A DNA stretch of 64,000 nucleotides from Ulota crispa (taxonomy: Eukaryota; Streptophyta; Bryopsida; Orthotrichales; Orthotrichaceae), in NCBI GenBank assembly GCA_963920765.1, contig OY987248.1, positions 12,682,539 through 12,746,538 of the forward strand, read 5' to 3'. A model generated the notes under the pieces. The model had not been told where the DNA came from. It saw only the letters and a program-made list of their open reading frames with translations, and did not search any database. Shown piece by piece: positions 36,860-46,401 of this stretch. Every line of letters starts with the position of its first letter. Position 1 is the first letter of the stretch. Both the position numbers and the translations under genes were made by a program.

Positions 36860-39259
36860 ATGGCTTCTGCCAGAGCCCTATCGTCAACATACTGCGTAAT
36901 TAGCACAAGCAAACCCCCGGCTATTGCAATTCATCCTCGTCGTGCAGTGGAGCTATGTCGCAAGAGATTGACAGCTTCGACACTCCGCGGCACCTTATTA
37001 GTCCGGAGCAGTAGGATTGTGCAAGTACGTGCGAGATTGCGAGGAGTTGAGCCAAGAGCAGAGATTAAGAAGAGGAGCGAAGAGTCCGAGGATGAGTTTA
37101 GGTTGAGTTTGAATGATACGAAGACGCCACTCGGGGAGCTGTCGCAATATGCAGTGTCGTTGCCGCTGGGACTGGCGACGTTCGAGGGATTGTTTCTGGC
37201 AGGCTGGATAGCGAGCTTGCGAGGACTCCTCCCTGGTTCCGTCCCTTTCTTCGGCGTCGCGGATATCATCCTCTCGGGTGTCATGTTTGCGAATTGCGTG
37301 GGCGGGTGGTACGCGTTGGAGCGAAGCCGCATTGAAATAGACGCGTTGAAACCCTCTCGCAATCGCAAATCCGTCGCGCCCGGGTGGATCGACGTGGGAG
37401 TGTCGCTCGCCGTAAGTTTCATCCCCTTCGCCAATTTGTTTCTGTGGTTGAGACTCGCGAGTAGGCAACGGGATCTCCCGGCCGACGCTAAAGCGGCGCT
37501 CGTCGCGAACGCGCTCATCTACGAAGCCCCGCGTCTGTTCGCGCTGCTCTTCTTGTTTCGCGGAGGGCTGTTCGCTTTGCTGCAAGTCGGATTCGTAAGC
37601 AACCTCGCCTTTCTGCTCAGTGCTGTTCACCGGCCGTTCGCGGAGGCGCGGGTCAAGAACGAGCAAGTGCTCGTGGAAGCCGCGAGAGCGCAGAAGATCA
37701 AGGAACTGTCTCAAAAACCTAAAAAAGTTATCACCCCGGAGGAGAGAGAACGAATAGCCAGGCAACAGGAGCTTGAGGAATTCGACCTTCTGCTGTCTCA
37801 ACGCTCTTCTTCTTCCCCCGGCACTGCCGTCTTGCCTGGTGAGTGAGCTCTTCCGTGCAATTCAACATCTCTCTCGCAAATCCCTTGAATAACACACCAA
37901 ACACGTCTCGTCACAACTTAGGGTTTAAGGCTTGCTAAGAAGTTCGTATCAGAGCTGCTCATTCTCAATTGCAACTTCTCATTCGCCATTGCAACTGCTC
38001 ATTTAAAGAAGAATCAGGGCACAACTCACGGTTTCAACCATCCGACTGTCTTTATTCCTTTTCCAATTCTGGTTCTCCACAATTGCAGAACCTTTATTTC
38101 TCGTTGCTCGAGTCGCCTCCATTCTTGGAGCATATGCTCTGAACGCTGGCACTATGATGCAGATATGGTGGCGTCCATGATTGATTGCTTGCTTTGAATC
38201 CTCCATTTCATGCTGCTTGAAAACAGAGATGTCAGAATGCGCGACCTTGACTGCAAGATGCACTTCTCTCGTCTATGCAGTTTTGGGAGAATATGTTAAA
38301 TTAGTCCATTTTTAGGGTTTCCAAGTCTTTTGTTGTCAGAGTCGCACACCCGTAGTAACGTGAGAGAGATTAGGGGGCTTCAAACATCAACTTCAACTTT
38401 TTTTTTGGTGACTCACGTCGCGATTCGACGCGTGAATTCATTAGTGAATCTTGACGTGACTCACCTCTGGACTTCACTCCTAACGTGATCCACGTGAGGA
38501 GTGAATTTCAGAAACACATTTTTGTGGCTTTTAGGGGCTTATGCATCTGCGTTCTCAAATCCTAAAAAAATTTTCGCAAAAATTTCTGCAAACTCACGGG
38601 TGTCTCAAACTTGCGCATGCGAGGGAATGAAAACAATTCACTAGCGAGCGGAGGTCCTGTGAGGTGAGAAGTTCAAAGGCAAGATTTTATGTTTGAAGCC
38701 CCCTATTGTGAAACCATTAGGGGGCTTTAGGTGACTCATGTCGCAATTCACCTAGGTGAATTCACTAGTGAACAATGAGGTGAGTCACTCCCCTTTGGGA
38801 ATTCACTCCTAACTTGATCCTAACGTGATTCAAGTTAGGAGTGAACTTCAAAAACTCACTTTCGCACGGCTCATCCTCTTAGGTGTCTCAAATGCTCAAA
38901 CCCCAACTTGTGCACAAAACCCTAATTGCAAACTCACAAATTTGTCAGACTTTTGGCGTAGGAGTGAACAAAAATAAATAATTTGGTGAGAAACTCGTAG
39001 ACCAGATTCTATGTTTGAAGCCCCTATTGATTGCTCCGTTGCAGCGAAGCCGAAGGAGTGGTCGGTGGGGGAGACGATGGAATGGCTGGGACAACAAGGG
39101 CTTGCACGGTACGCCACCTCGTTTGCTGAGAACAACGTCGACGGAGAGCTTCTTCTGCAGCTGACAAATGACGATCTTCGTGACGAGCTTCAGATTCTGA
39201 GTTTTGGTGATCGACGAAAGCTGGAGTTGTTGATCCAGCAATTGAAGAGGAGCGCATGA
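36860..39259 (+). CDS. Plastid-type membrane protein with C-terminal SAM domain
   Basis: Exons 36860-37838 and 39045-39259 join in frame (G+CG) across a GT-AG intron of 1206 bp; the product is 397 aa. The ATG at 36860 is used because the open frame upstream has no earlier ATG. Residues 1-65 are rich in Ser, Ala and Arg and poor in acidic residues, like a chloroplast transit peptide. Hydrophobic segments lie near residues 98-120, 128-152, 175-200 and 212-258. A charged, helical stretch (about 262-310) follows. Exon 2 encodes a SAM domain (about 328-397: KEWSVGETMEWLGQQGLARY ... ELQILSFGDRRKLELLIQQL). SAM domains mediate protein-protein oligomerisation; here it would sit at a membrane, probably in the plastid. 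The precise function is not known to me. Both exons are intact, but the intron holds two transposons. Confidence 0.85.
38369..38707. mobile_element. O1, MITE in the SAM-gene intron
   Basis: The element is 38372-38704, with inverted ends AGGGGGCTTCAAACAT and ATGTTTGAAGCCCCCT, flanked by ATT on both sides. The subterminal regions carry GTGACTCACGTC and GAATTCATTAGTGAAT motifs shared with O2 and O3. Confidence 0.75.
38716..39028. mobile_element. O2, second O element, ends 19 bp before exon 2
   Basis: The element is 38719-39025, AGGGGGCTTTAGG... to ...ATGTTTGAAGCCCCT, flanked by ATT. Only 11 bases separate the ATT borders of O1 and O2. Exon 2 begins at 39045, so the likely branch-point region of the intron is inside this element. 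Confidence 0.75.
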
Positions 39260-39380
39260 GCGAGCATGCGGGTCTCTCAGTTTAGCAGGGGATTGAATGG
39301 GGTGAGCTACCCTTCCTTTCCTTTAGTGTACTGTACTATACAAACCAGGGGCATTGATAGTGGGAGTTTTGGATTTTGGG

Positions 39381-39810
39381 TAAGGTAGATATACCCATTC
39401 TCAAGCGGCTCTCAATTCCGCACCCTACATTTGAGGAGGTGTTCACCATATACTCTTGAAGTCAAAGTGGAGCTGTGAATGCTACTTGCACATGTGAGTC
39501 TTGGCACAAGTCAGTTGCTAAGCTGGTCTAGGAGGGATTTAGGAGGATTGGAATTGGGACCATCAAGTACATGTATAGGAACACATCCAAATAGTTTCAA
39601 TGTTAGTTTACAATTAATTGCTTTTAGGGTCCTATGAGTTGTAACTTTGTCCTTTAATATAAAAATATTTCACAATATTTTTTTTCCACAAAAATGACGT
39701 TCCATGATAGCTTGTTGAAAAGCTAACCCTACAGATTCCTTTCCTGAATTTTCCCAAACCTTGCGGTACCCCAAACCCTTAAATGCTTGGGTATGGGTCT
39801 GTCTACCATA
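39381..39810. mobile_element. G3, AGGTAG element 3' of the SAM gene
   Basis: The element is 39383-39808, AGGTAGATATACCCATT... to ...GGGTATGGGTCTGTCTACCA, with TA at both sides. At 426 bp it is longer than G1 and G2, and the interior is unrelated or diverged. It could contain the end of the SAM-gene transcript. Confidence 0.6.
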
Positions 39811-40286
39811 TTGCAGGTCTCGCTTTCTGAATCACATGCTGCCTTTGTGTTTGGGTGGGTTTTGTTGGGATGGCAATTGATTGACTAGGAAATGTCTGTA
39901 ATATTACAAAGCTGAGGTTCATAAACTCCAACCATGCGAACCTTCTCTTGCTTCCAAGTTTGAAACTTGAGATGGGTTGCCCAAATTGCTTTCTCTCTCG
40001 GGGCACAAAGGGGTAGTCACACCTTCTTCACCCCATCATTGATCTTCGGAGAATGAAGAAGTGGCACTCTTTCCTTGATTTGCAAAGGCCCCATTTTTTG
40101 AAGTTAAGAATATATGTTTTCACATCCAAAGGAAAAGAATGGGCGTGAAGATTTTTTTACACAAGAAGTTTTTATCAATGCATATCTCTATTCCATCGTG
40201 TTCCTCTTGCTTTCATCTTCCTTGTTCTTGTCTTATGTTTGATACTATCATGTCAAAAATTATTTCAACATGATTATTAATACTTA
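39811..40286. other. Intergenic, nothing recognised
   Basis: No gene or element ends were identified. Confidence 0.35.
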
Positions 40287-40828
40287 GTGTTATAAGGACC
40301 AAGTCTTTTTTTGTGAAAATCATTGAAAATTGTCACTTTTTGGGGGAATGAGTAGAAATGTAGGAAATTCTTTTCCTTTTGAAAATCCAATAGTAGGATC
40401 TTGCCGTAGACTATGGGAAGTACTTGTGGGAAAAAATTAGGTCATTTCAGATGGTGAGGAGTGAGATATTAACATCTAAAGTGAAAATAACAGATTTTTT
40501 CCCTCTTGCCCAAAATTTTTAGAAGCCGTTGATCACTCTTACAGCAAAAAAATTGCTCTACACAAAGTTGAGGTTTACTTTTTCCATGTAGAACACTAAG
40601 TTAAGTAAGTGTGGGAGAATTTTTTGATCAATTGGAGCTGTACAACATACTTCAAAAATCTTTGAATATTGGAAGGTCTTGAAACTTGCATTGCACTAGA
40701 CAAAATTGGAGGATTTATGTAACATTCAAAACTTGGAATCATGCAAATTGAAGCATTAGTAAGTATTGGATTCTTAGTCCACTATCTCTTCAAAAAAAAT
40801 GGAAAAAAAAAACTCAAAGATTGCTCAA

Positions 40829-41248
40829 TAAAATAAGGGAATTACTAAATCCACACCCAAAATTGCTAATGCCACACCCCTGTGAGCATTTCATTTGAGA
40901 ATTTAAAGTTTTTCTTTTTCTTTTCAAGTGGTCGGTTGTTCTTTCAATCACGTTACCGCCTCCTTGAAAGAAAGAAGAAAAGTTACAAACTTTTTGAACC
41001 TTTATTGCATCATTGCTATTTTTTTGATGTGTTTTTGTTTTATATAACTCAAAAGTCCTATATTTTTTAATTACAAATTCAATCACCACAATTTTTTTGA
41101 ATGTAGCCTTAAAATTATAGAGGTGAAACAAACCTTATGATTGAAATAAAAAAAATCAGCATTAAATTCTCACATTTCATGCTCAAAGCACATTGTGGGG
41201 TGTGACATTAGCAATTTTGGGTGTGGCTTTAACAATTCCCTAAAATAA
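40829..41248. mobile_element. I1, GGGAATT MITE inside C2
   Basis: The element is 40837-41240. Its ends carry GGGAATTACTAAATCCACAC and the inverted relative. A second inverted motif (TGCTAATGCCACACC) follows about 20 bases in. TAAAATAA flanks both sides (8 bases, low complexity). I2 in the synthase intron is a second copy. Confidence 0.75.
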
Positions 41249-41472
41249 AATGTAAAATTTGGGGAGCGGGCAGGTGAGATAAAGGTTCAAGGGACCCAAA
41301 CATGGATTCCCTTCACCATACCCCATGTCCTACATTACACATGGCAATGAATGCCAAAGCTGTCAAGGATGGGGGCTTCTAATTTAAGGAGAATTTGTGG
41401 GAACTTGAAAGAGCTTATTCCACCATGTAAACAGGTACTCGTGCACCCTTCTGCCCAAATGAGCTATTGAGC

Positions 41473-41612
41473 TAAGGTAGACATACCCATAATGGAGCGT
41501 CTAAGAAATTGGACCCTATGTACCCAGATTGTTCATTTCAGTTTTGAAATGGACAATCTAGGTACATAGTATCTGATTTAGAACCCATTCCGAAATGGGT
41601 GTGTCTATCTTA
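41473..41612. mobile_element. G2, short TA-flanked AGGTAG MITE inside C2
   Basis: The element is 41475-41610, AGGTAGACATACCCATAAT... to ...ATGGGTGTGTCTATCT, flanked by TA. The 136 bp sequence folds back on itself around TTCAGTTTTGAA, like G1. Confidence 0.7.
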
Positions 41613-41808
41613 GCCCTTCAGAGGCTACCCACCTCTTGGTCTACTTTCAATACAAAAGGAAGGAGCTCCCTAGACTGCCCCTCCTCCCCTATTTTTCATA
41701 AATTCACGCATAACTTCGTTGTCAGATATTAGAATGAGAAAAAATTAAATACCCATGTATGTCTTTCAATTCCCACCTTCAATAAAAGTTTCAAAAAATC
41801 ATACAAAC

Positions 41809-42127
41809 TAAGGTAGGAACACCCATAAGCGTTAGTGTCCCCATAACTGTCACCTCTGAAATCTTGAAAAATTTGTGAAAATGAATAGATGTAATTACAA
41901 GAATGTACAACATGTGAACATGAAACCTTAGTGTTGGTTATGGGTGCAATGGCAATTTGATCTTTATAAATTCACAACTTATTCTCACAATATCCAATAA
42001 AATACATTTAAAAGTGCAAACTCATTATGTTTTTGTTGCTAACAAAATCCTATAAGTTGCTAGATGTTTATTAATAGTCATCATATTCAAAACCCTTAAA
42101 ATGATGCTTATGGGTGCTCCTACCTTA
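41809..42127. mobile_element. D2, TA-flanked AGGTAG MITE inside C2
   Basis: The element is 41811-42125, with ends AGGTAGGAACACCCATAAGC and GCTTATGGGTGCTCCTACCT, flanked by TA. C1 shows the empty site near 32790-32800 (AAAAATTAGATTAGC). D3 is closely related inside. Confidence 0.82.
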
Positions 42128-42429
42128 GATCATCTATAGGTACATGCCCAAAGGACCACTTGTCACCAAAGGGGACAGTTGGTCCTTTAGGGTTAAAAAT
42201 GTTTTGATATGATTTTTTACCCTTAATTGTTGAATTGAATTTTGACATGCCTTTTGGCACTCTCCTATCAAAACATGTTTTGACAAAAAAAATTGACACT
42301 TTAGTGTCAAAATTTCATGTCATTTTATTGTTTGACAACATTAACCATAATATCAAAAACATTGTCAAAGAAAGTATTAAAAACAAGACCCTGCTTTGGT
42401 AGTAGTGCTCTTACAACCCAATAAAGTTG

Positions 42430-43745
42430 AGATATGAAATTGAGTTGAGACTTGGGGCTGGGTTTAGATAGCATGCTATTTTGTGGGGATAGGGTGCAAA
42501 ATCTCACCTTCATCACTAGCCAAAAAATGTAAGAATGTGTATGCTTACCATAAAGAGATTGAATGTGGGAATTTTAAATCCATATTTGGACTTAAAAACC
42601 TTGATATGGATTACATTAAATATTGTGTTTAGGTTGTTCTACAATGTTTTTTTTACATTTTACATTGTATAGGTACTTTTTGATAGTACAATAATTTTCA
42701 TTAATAGTCACTGTAATAAACAATTTTAAAAGGGCCTAGCAACAACAACAAAGTTACAAAAAAAACAAACTACCATACCTTATTAGTAGCTTTGGCACAC
42801 ATGTGCAAAACAATTAATTAAAGTGCAAAATTAAGGTTAGGCACCTAAAATAACAATATAAAAAATCTAGTCATTATCAAGAAAAAAAATGTAGTATTTA
42901 GGCATTCATCCAAGTCAAGCATTATAATTATGGAAATTAGTTATTGTAGTTTGTTAGTGTGATTAATAACTTGAGATGATCTTCATTTAAGTAATCATTT
43001 ATATAAGATGGCATTCATCAAGAAAATGACAATCAATATATTTCTTGTGTTGTCTTAATGCTTCTTAGATTTTAAAACCAAGATTTACTTGTGATATTGT
43101 GTGAGAGTTCTTTTTTGAATGTGAGATTGCGTCTTAGTTGAAGGAAAATTATCAAGCAAAGAATATATATTTACAATTATAATTGGCAAAAATGATTTGA
43201 AAGTATGTGTGTTGCTTGATTTTGCAACTTTGAGCACAAAATTTATGTTGTAACTTTTTATATGTCAATACAACCATACAAAATTATATGATAAAACTTT
43301 GACTCTTTTTTTAGCACCTTTGTGTTTATTATTTTTGTTTTTTTCAACACCCTTTAATTTTTTTTACAATCTTTCAGCTATGAGTTTGTATTACAAAAAA
43401 AATTAGGCACTTATTTTAAAGACTGTGCCAAAGCATCTAGGAAGATATAGTAGCAATGTTTAGGTTATAAACCATGTTAAATTGTAGTATGTAGAGAATT
43501 GCATGTGCCTCCAATTAGACATGAGATAACTTGCTAGGATAAGGCAACCAAATTTTTAGGGCAACCTAAATACATTATTTAATACACATAACAATGGAAA
43601 AGGACAAAATTGACCAACACTAATACAAAGAGCAAATTATGACTTTTACACTTGTTTTATGTAGGAAAGCTGAGATTTCCCACTCTGACCCCACAAAACA
43701 GCATGCCTTCTAACCCCAGCCGAGACTTGGGGACCACGGCCACCC
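42430..43745. repeat. Inverted repeat pair around a decayed Q-like region
   Basis: 42430-42520 and 43665-43745 are inverted relatives (GGTGAGATTT...CCCCACAAAATAGCATGC against GCTGAGATTT...CCCCACAAAACAGCATGC). Between them are Q-like blocks (TTTAGGTTGTTCTAC near 42629; GGCAACCTAAATACATTATT near 43561). The outer borders were not found. The open frames at 43652-43982 show no domain. Confidence 0.5.
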
Positions 43746-44225
43746 GTACTTGGTTGGTTGATCAAGGCGTTCAATATTTTTGGAGTGACGTGGTATTGTG
43801 GCCTACTGCAGGTATGCAATCATCTGTGGATCAGAATATGCCATCACCCCATGAATGGGCTGACGTGTCGCTCCAAGATATTTGGCTTCCCATTCACCGC
43901 TGCACCAAAAGGGTATCTCCGGAGTGAAACCAATCTACTTTTCAGTTTGGAGTCTTACGTGTCATCAAATTATTGGTTGTGATGATGTATTCCTTCATCA
44001 CCCCTACAGGACCAGAAATTGATGGTTTTAAAATGACCAATCCATTTTGACCACACAGGATTGTGGACAAAGAATTTAGATGAGCCCAATTTAGATGGAG
44101 CCTGATTTCACTTGATTTACGACTTGGATGTCAATAGTTTGTTTTTCAGCAACTTTTTGTTGTTGTTGTCAAGCCCTTGAAAAATTGTTTGTTGCAATAA
44201 TTACTTTAGTATGGATGAGTATTTA

Positions 44226-44600
44226 TATAGTGCAGAATGTCAAGAAGTTAGTGTGGGGCAACCTAAACGCACTATTCAATGTACACTAAATAGTGCATTT
44301 AGGTTGCCCCATACCAATTTCTTGACATTCCACACTATTTAAGAATTTATCAAAATTACAATAGTTTTTGTCAATAATTACTAGGATAAACAATGGAACA
44401 AGCAAGCAAAGATTGAACGCAACAACAAACGTCAAAGTTAAGGAGCAAGGAAGCTAGACTTTATACAGAAATAGGGATTATTGTAGCATAAAGAGCGTCG
44501 CATGCCCCTCCAAGTGGCCAAGTGTGAGTAATGAGGTAATTTTGCCAAGGTAATGCAACCTAATTGTTAAGGCAACCTACATGCACTATTTGGTGTAAAT
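44226..44600. repeat. Q unit with a ~115 bp imperfect palindrome
   Basis: Around 44226-44340 the arms (ATAGTGCAGAATGTCAAGAA... and ...TTTCTTGACATTCCACACTA) pair over about 50 bases either side of TGTACA. The following 260 bp match the Q units at 6821-7433 (ACAATGGAACAAGCAAGC, GAGCGTCGCATGCCCCTCCA). Confidence 0.75.
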
Positions 44601-44642
44601 ATTACAGCACATTGGTTAGATGCTTTGTAGAATTGCCAAACC

Positions 44643-44971
44643 TAAGGTAGGAGGCTCATAAACCCCCCAAGCTTTAAAACCACCCACCTTCTTGAATGTA
44701 TTCCATTTATAATTGTTATTTTTCATAGGTTTCAACAATGTACAAGCATTGTACATTTAAGGAGGTGGGCGGTTTTAGAGCCCTATACCACTTCAACTTC
44801 AAAATTTTGTAACTAATTCCACAAAACTCCAAAAATATGAAACAACTTGGATTAGACACTAATTCCTCTTGTCTTTCAAGAAAAATTCACTAAAAAACAT
44901 TTCAAGAATTTTCACCTCTCCAAAATTCAACTTTGGCCCTTAGAAGGTTGGTTTATGAGCCTCCTACCTTA
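44643..44971. mobile_element. E2, TA-flanked AGGTAG MITE
   Basis: The element is 44645-44969, with ends AGGTAGGAGGCTCATAAACC and GGTTTATGAGCCTCCTACCT, perfect 20-base inverted repeats flanked by TA. It lacks insert S and so is the uninterrupted reference for E1. Confidence 0.82.
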
Positions 44972-45008
44972 GAAACTCATGGCAGGCGTGAAAAAACTCA
45001 TGTGTTGA

Positions 45009-45443
45009 ATTAGGGGTTTCAAACATAAAATCTAGCCTACGAGTTTTTCACCTCATAGGAATTCAAGTCACTAGTGAATTATTTTTGTTCACTCACATGC
45101 CCAAAGTCTTAGACATCCATAAGTTTGTGTGAGTTTGCGTTTAGGGTTCTGTTTTTGCAACAACAACGTTGCAAGAATAGGACCAGCACAAGCACAAGCA
45201 CAAGCACAAGCACAAGCAACCCAAGTACAAGGAGCAAGTAGGATGGGTGGGTGGCTACTTTTGTCAACATCCACGATTATATCCAAACTGGTGCTCACCA
45301 AAGCCACGAAGGTGGATTTCTGGAGTCCACTCGTAAGGTGAATCACATTAGAAGTGAATTTTAGAAGTGAATCACCTAGTGAATCCATGGAGGTGAACGA
45401 CAACGTGAGTCACCTCAAGTAGTTGATGTTTGAAACACCTAAT
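45009..45443. mobile_element. O3, MITE upstream of the synthase gene
   Basis: The element is 45012-45440, AGGGGTTTCAAACAT... to ...ATGTTTGAAACACCT, related to O1 and O2 (AAGTCACTAGTGAAT, GAGTCACCTCA). It is interrupted by a CACAAG microsatellite and adjoining unrelated sequence. Confidence 0.65.
45186..45222. repeat. (CACAAG)n microsatellite
   Basis: About six units of CACAAG, inside element O3. Confidence 0.9.
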
Positions 45444-45459
45444 GAAAAGGTCGCCCAAG

Positions 45460-46401
45460 TAGCCCAATTTTAGGGTTTACGGAAGCATCCGGGTGTAGAC
45501 ACTTGTTTAGTGTTTACCGCAAACTGACGACGAAGACATCAGATTGAGGTCCAAATTTGCACACCCATTATCCAGAAAGACGATAAATCATAAAAGTAAG
45601 TAAGTAGTCAGGAAAAAAACAAAGCACGACGGAGATGGCGTAACTTAAATGTAGCAAAACCGCGTGAGCCAATTCTAGATCTGCAACGTAAAAGACGCAC
45701 AGATCAACCAAGGGAGGCGATGAAGCGGTCTAATTTGCTTTGCTTTGCTTTGTGTGCTTTCAGTTCCCAGTTTGTCCCAGAGGGTCAAAGCTGCGAGCGC
45801 GACGTGGCTGGCAACGGAACCAGGCAGCACAATTCTCCACATTCCCACAATCCCAGTCTCCCACTCCACCGCTGCCTTCTCATCACAAGCCCACCAGCGT
45901 TGCATTCGAGCAATCTCGGTGGGCCACGCACGCTTAAACTTAACCCACTCTCATCACTCGTCACCTTTTTCTGACTTGGAGCTCGCTCGCTCGACTGCGC
46001 TGCTGGAGCCGCACTCTCCGCAAATCGTGTCACTGCATCTGGCGTCCCCTTTTCCAATCCAGCATCGACATTTGCAGCAGTCGTTACTCGCGTCGTAGCT
46101 TCCCTTGGCCGCCTCGAGACACCCCCCTGGAATCGACCACTTAATACGACCAACTTCATTAACCGGCTTTACGACAAATGCAGTACAATTCCTGGTCGAC
46201 GTTTTTGAACTCGAGCTGTGTCCAGTTGAATCGATAGGGCTCTCATTTCGACGATTAGGCTCTAGTTTCGACGTGATTGTAGAATCGAGTACTCGCTGTA
46301 GTGTAGTGATTGATTGCTGTGAGAATATCTGGTTGGCAAGGTTGGTTATCGAGGTTTGATTGATTGAGTGTTGTTGAATTATTGTGTCCGAGCTTGCGGC
46401 T
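45460..46401 (+). promoter_or_regulatory. 5' flank and leader of the synthase gene
   Basis: This GC-richer region precedes the ATG at 46402. Overlapping open frames on both strands at 45675-46466 show no domain and are explained by base composition. It probably contains the promoter and a long 5' leader. No core element could be assigned. Confidence 0.4.

Larger units (their letters stand above)
40287..42196 (+). mobile_element. C2, TTAA element with three nested MITEs
   Basis: The right end (GGACAGTTGGTCCTTTAGGG plus TTAA at 42193-42196) matches C1. The left end is eroded (TTATAAGGACCAAG) and its border is approximate. 40300-40640 aligns with C1 on both sides of the D'3 insertion. It contains I1, G2 and D2; without them it is about 1.05 kb. 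Confidence 0.65.

Noticed and set aside
36931-37801. Long minus frames (195 and 267 aa) opposite the SAM gene
   Set aside because: Antisense of exon 1; rich in Arg/Gln with no domain, whereas the plus frame has transit, membrane and splice features.
43652-43982. Two overlapping plus frames of 74-91 aa
   Set aside because: They sit in an inverted repeat arm of a decayed element; no domain recognised.
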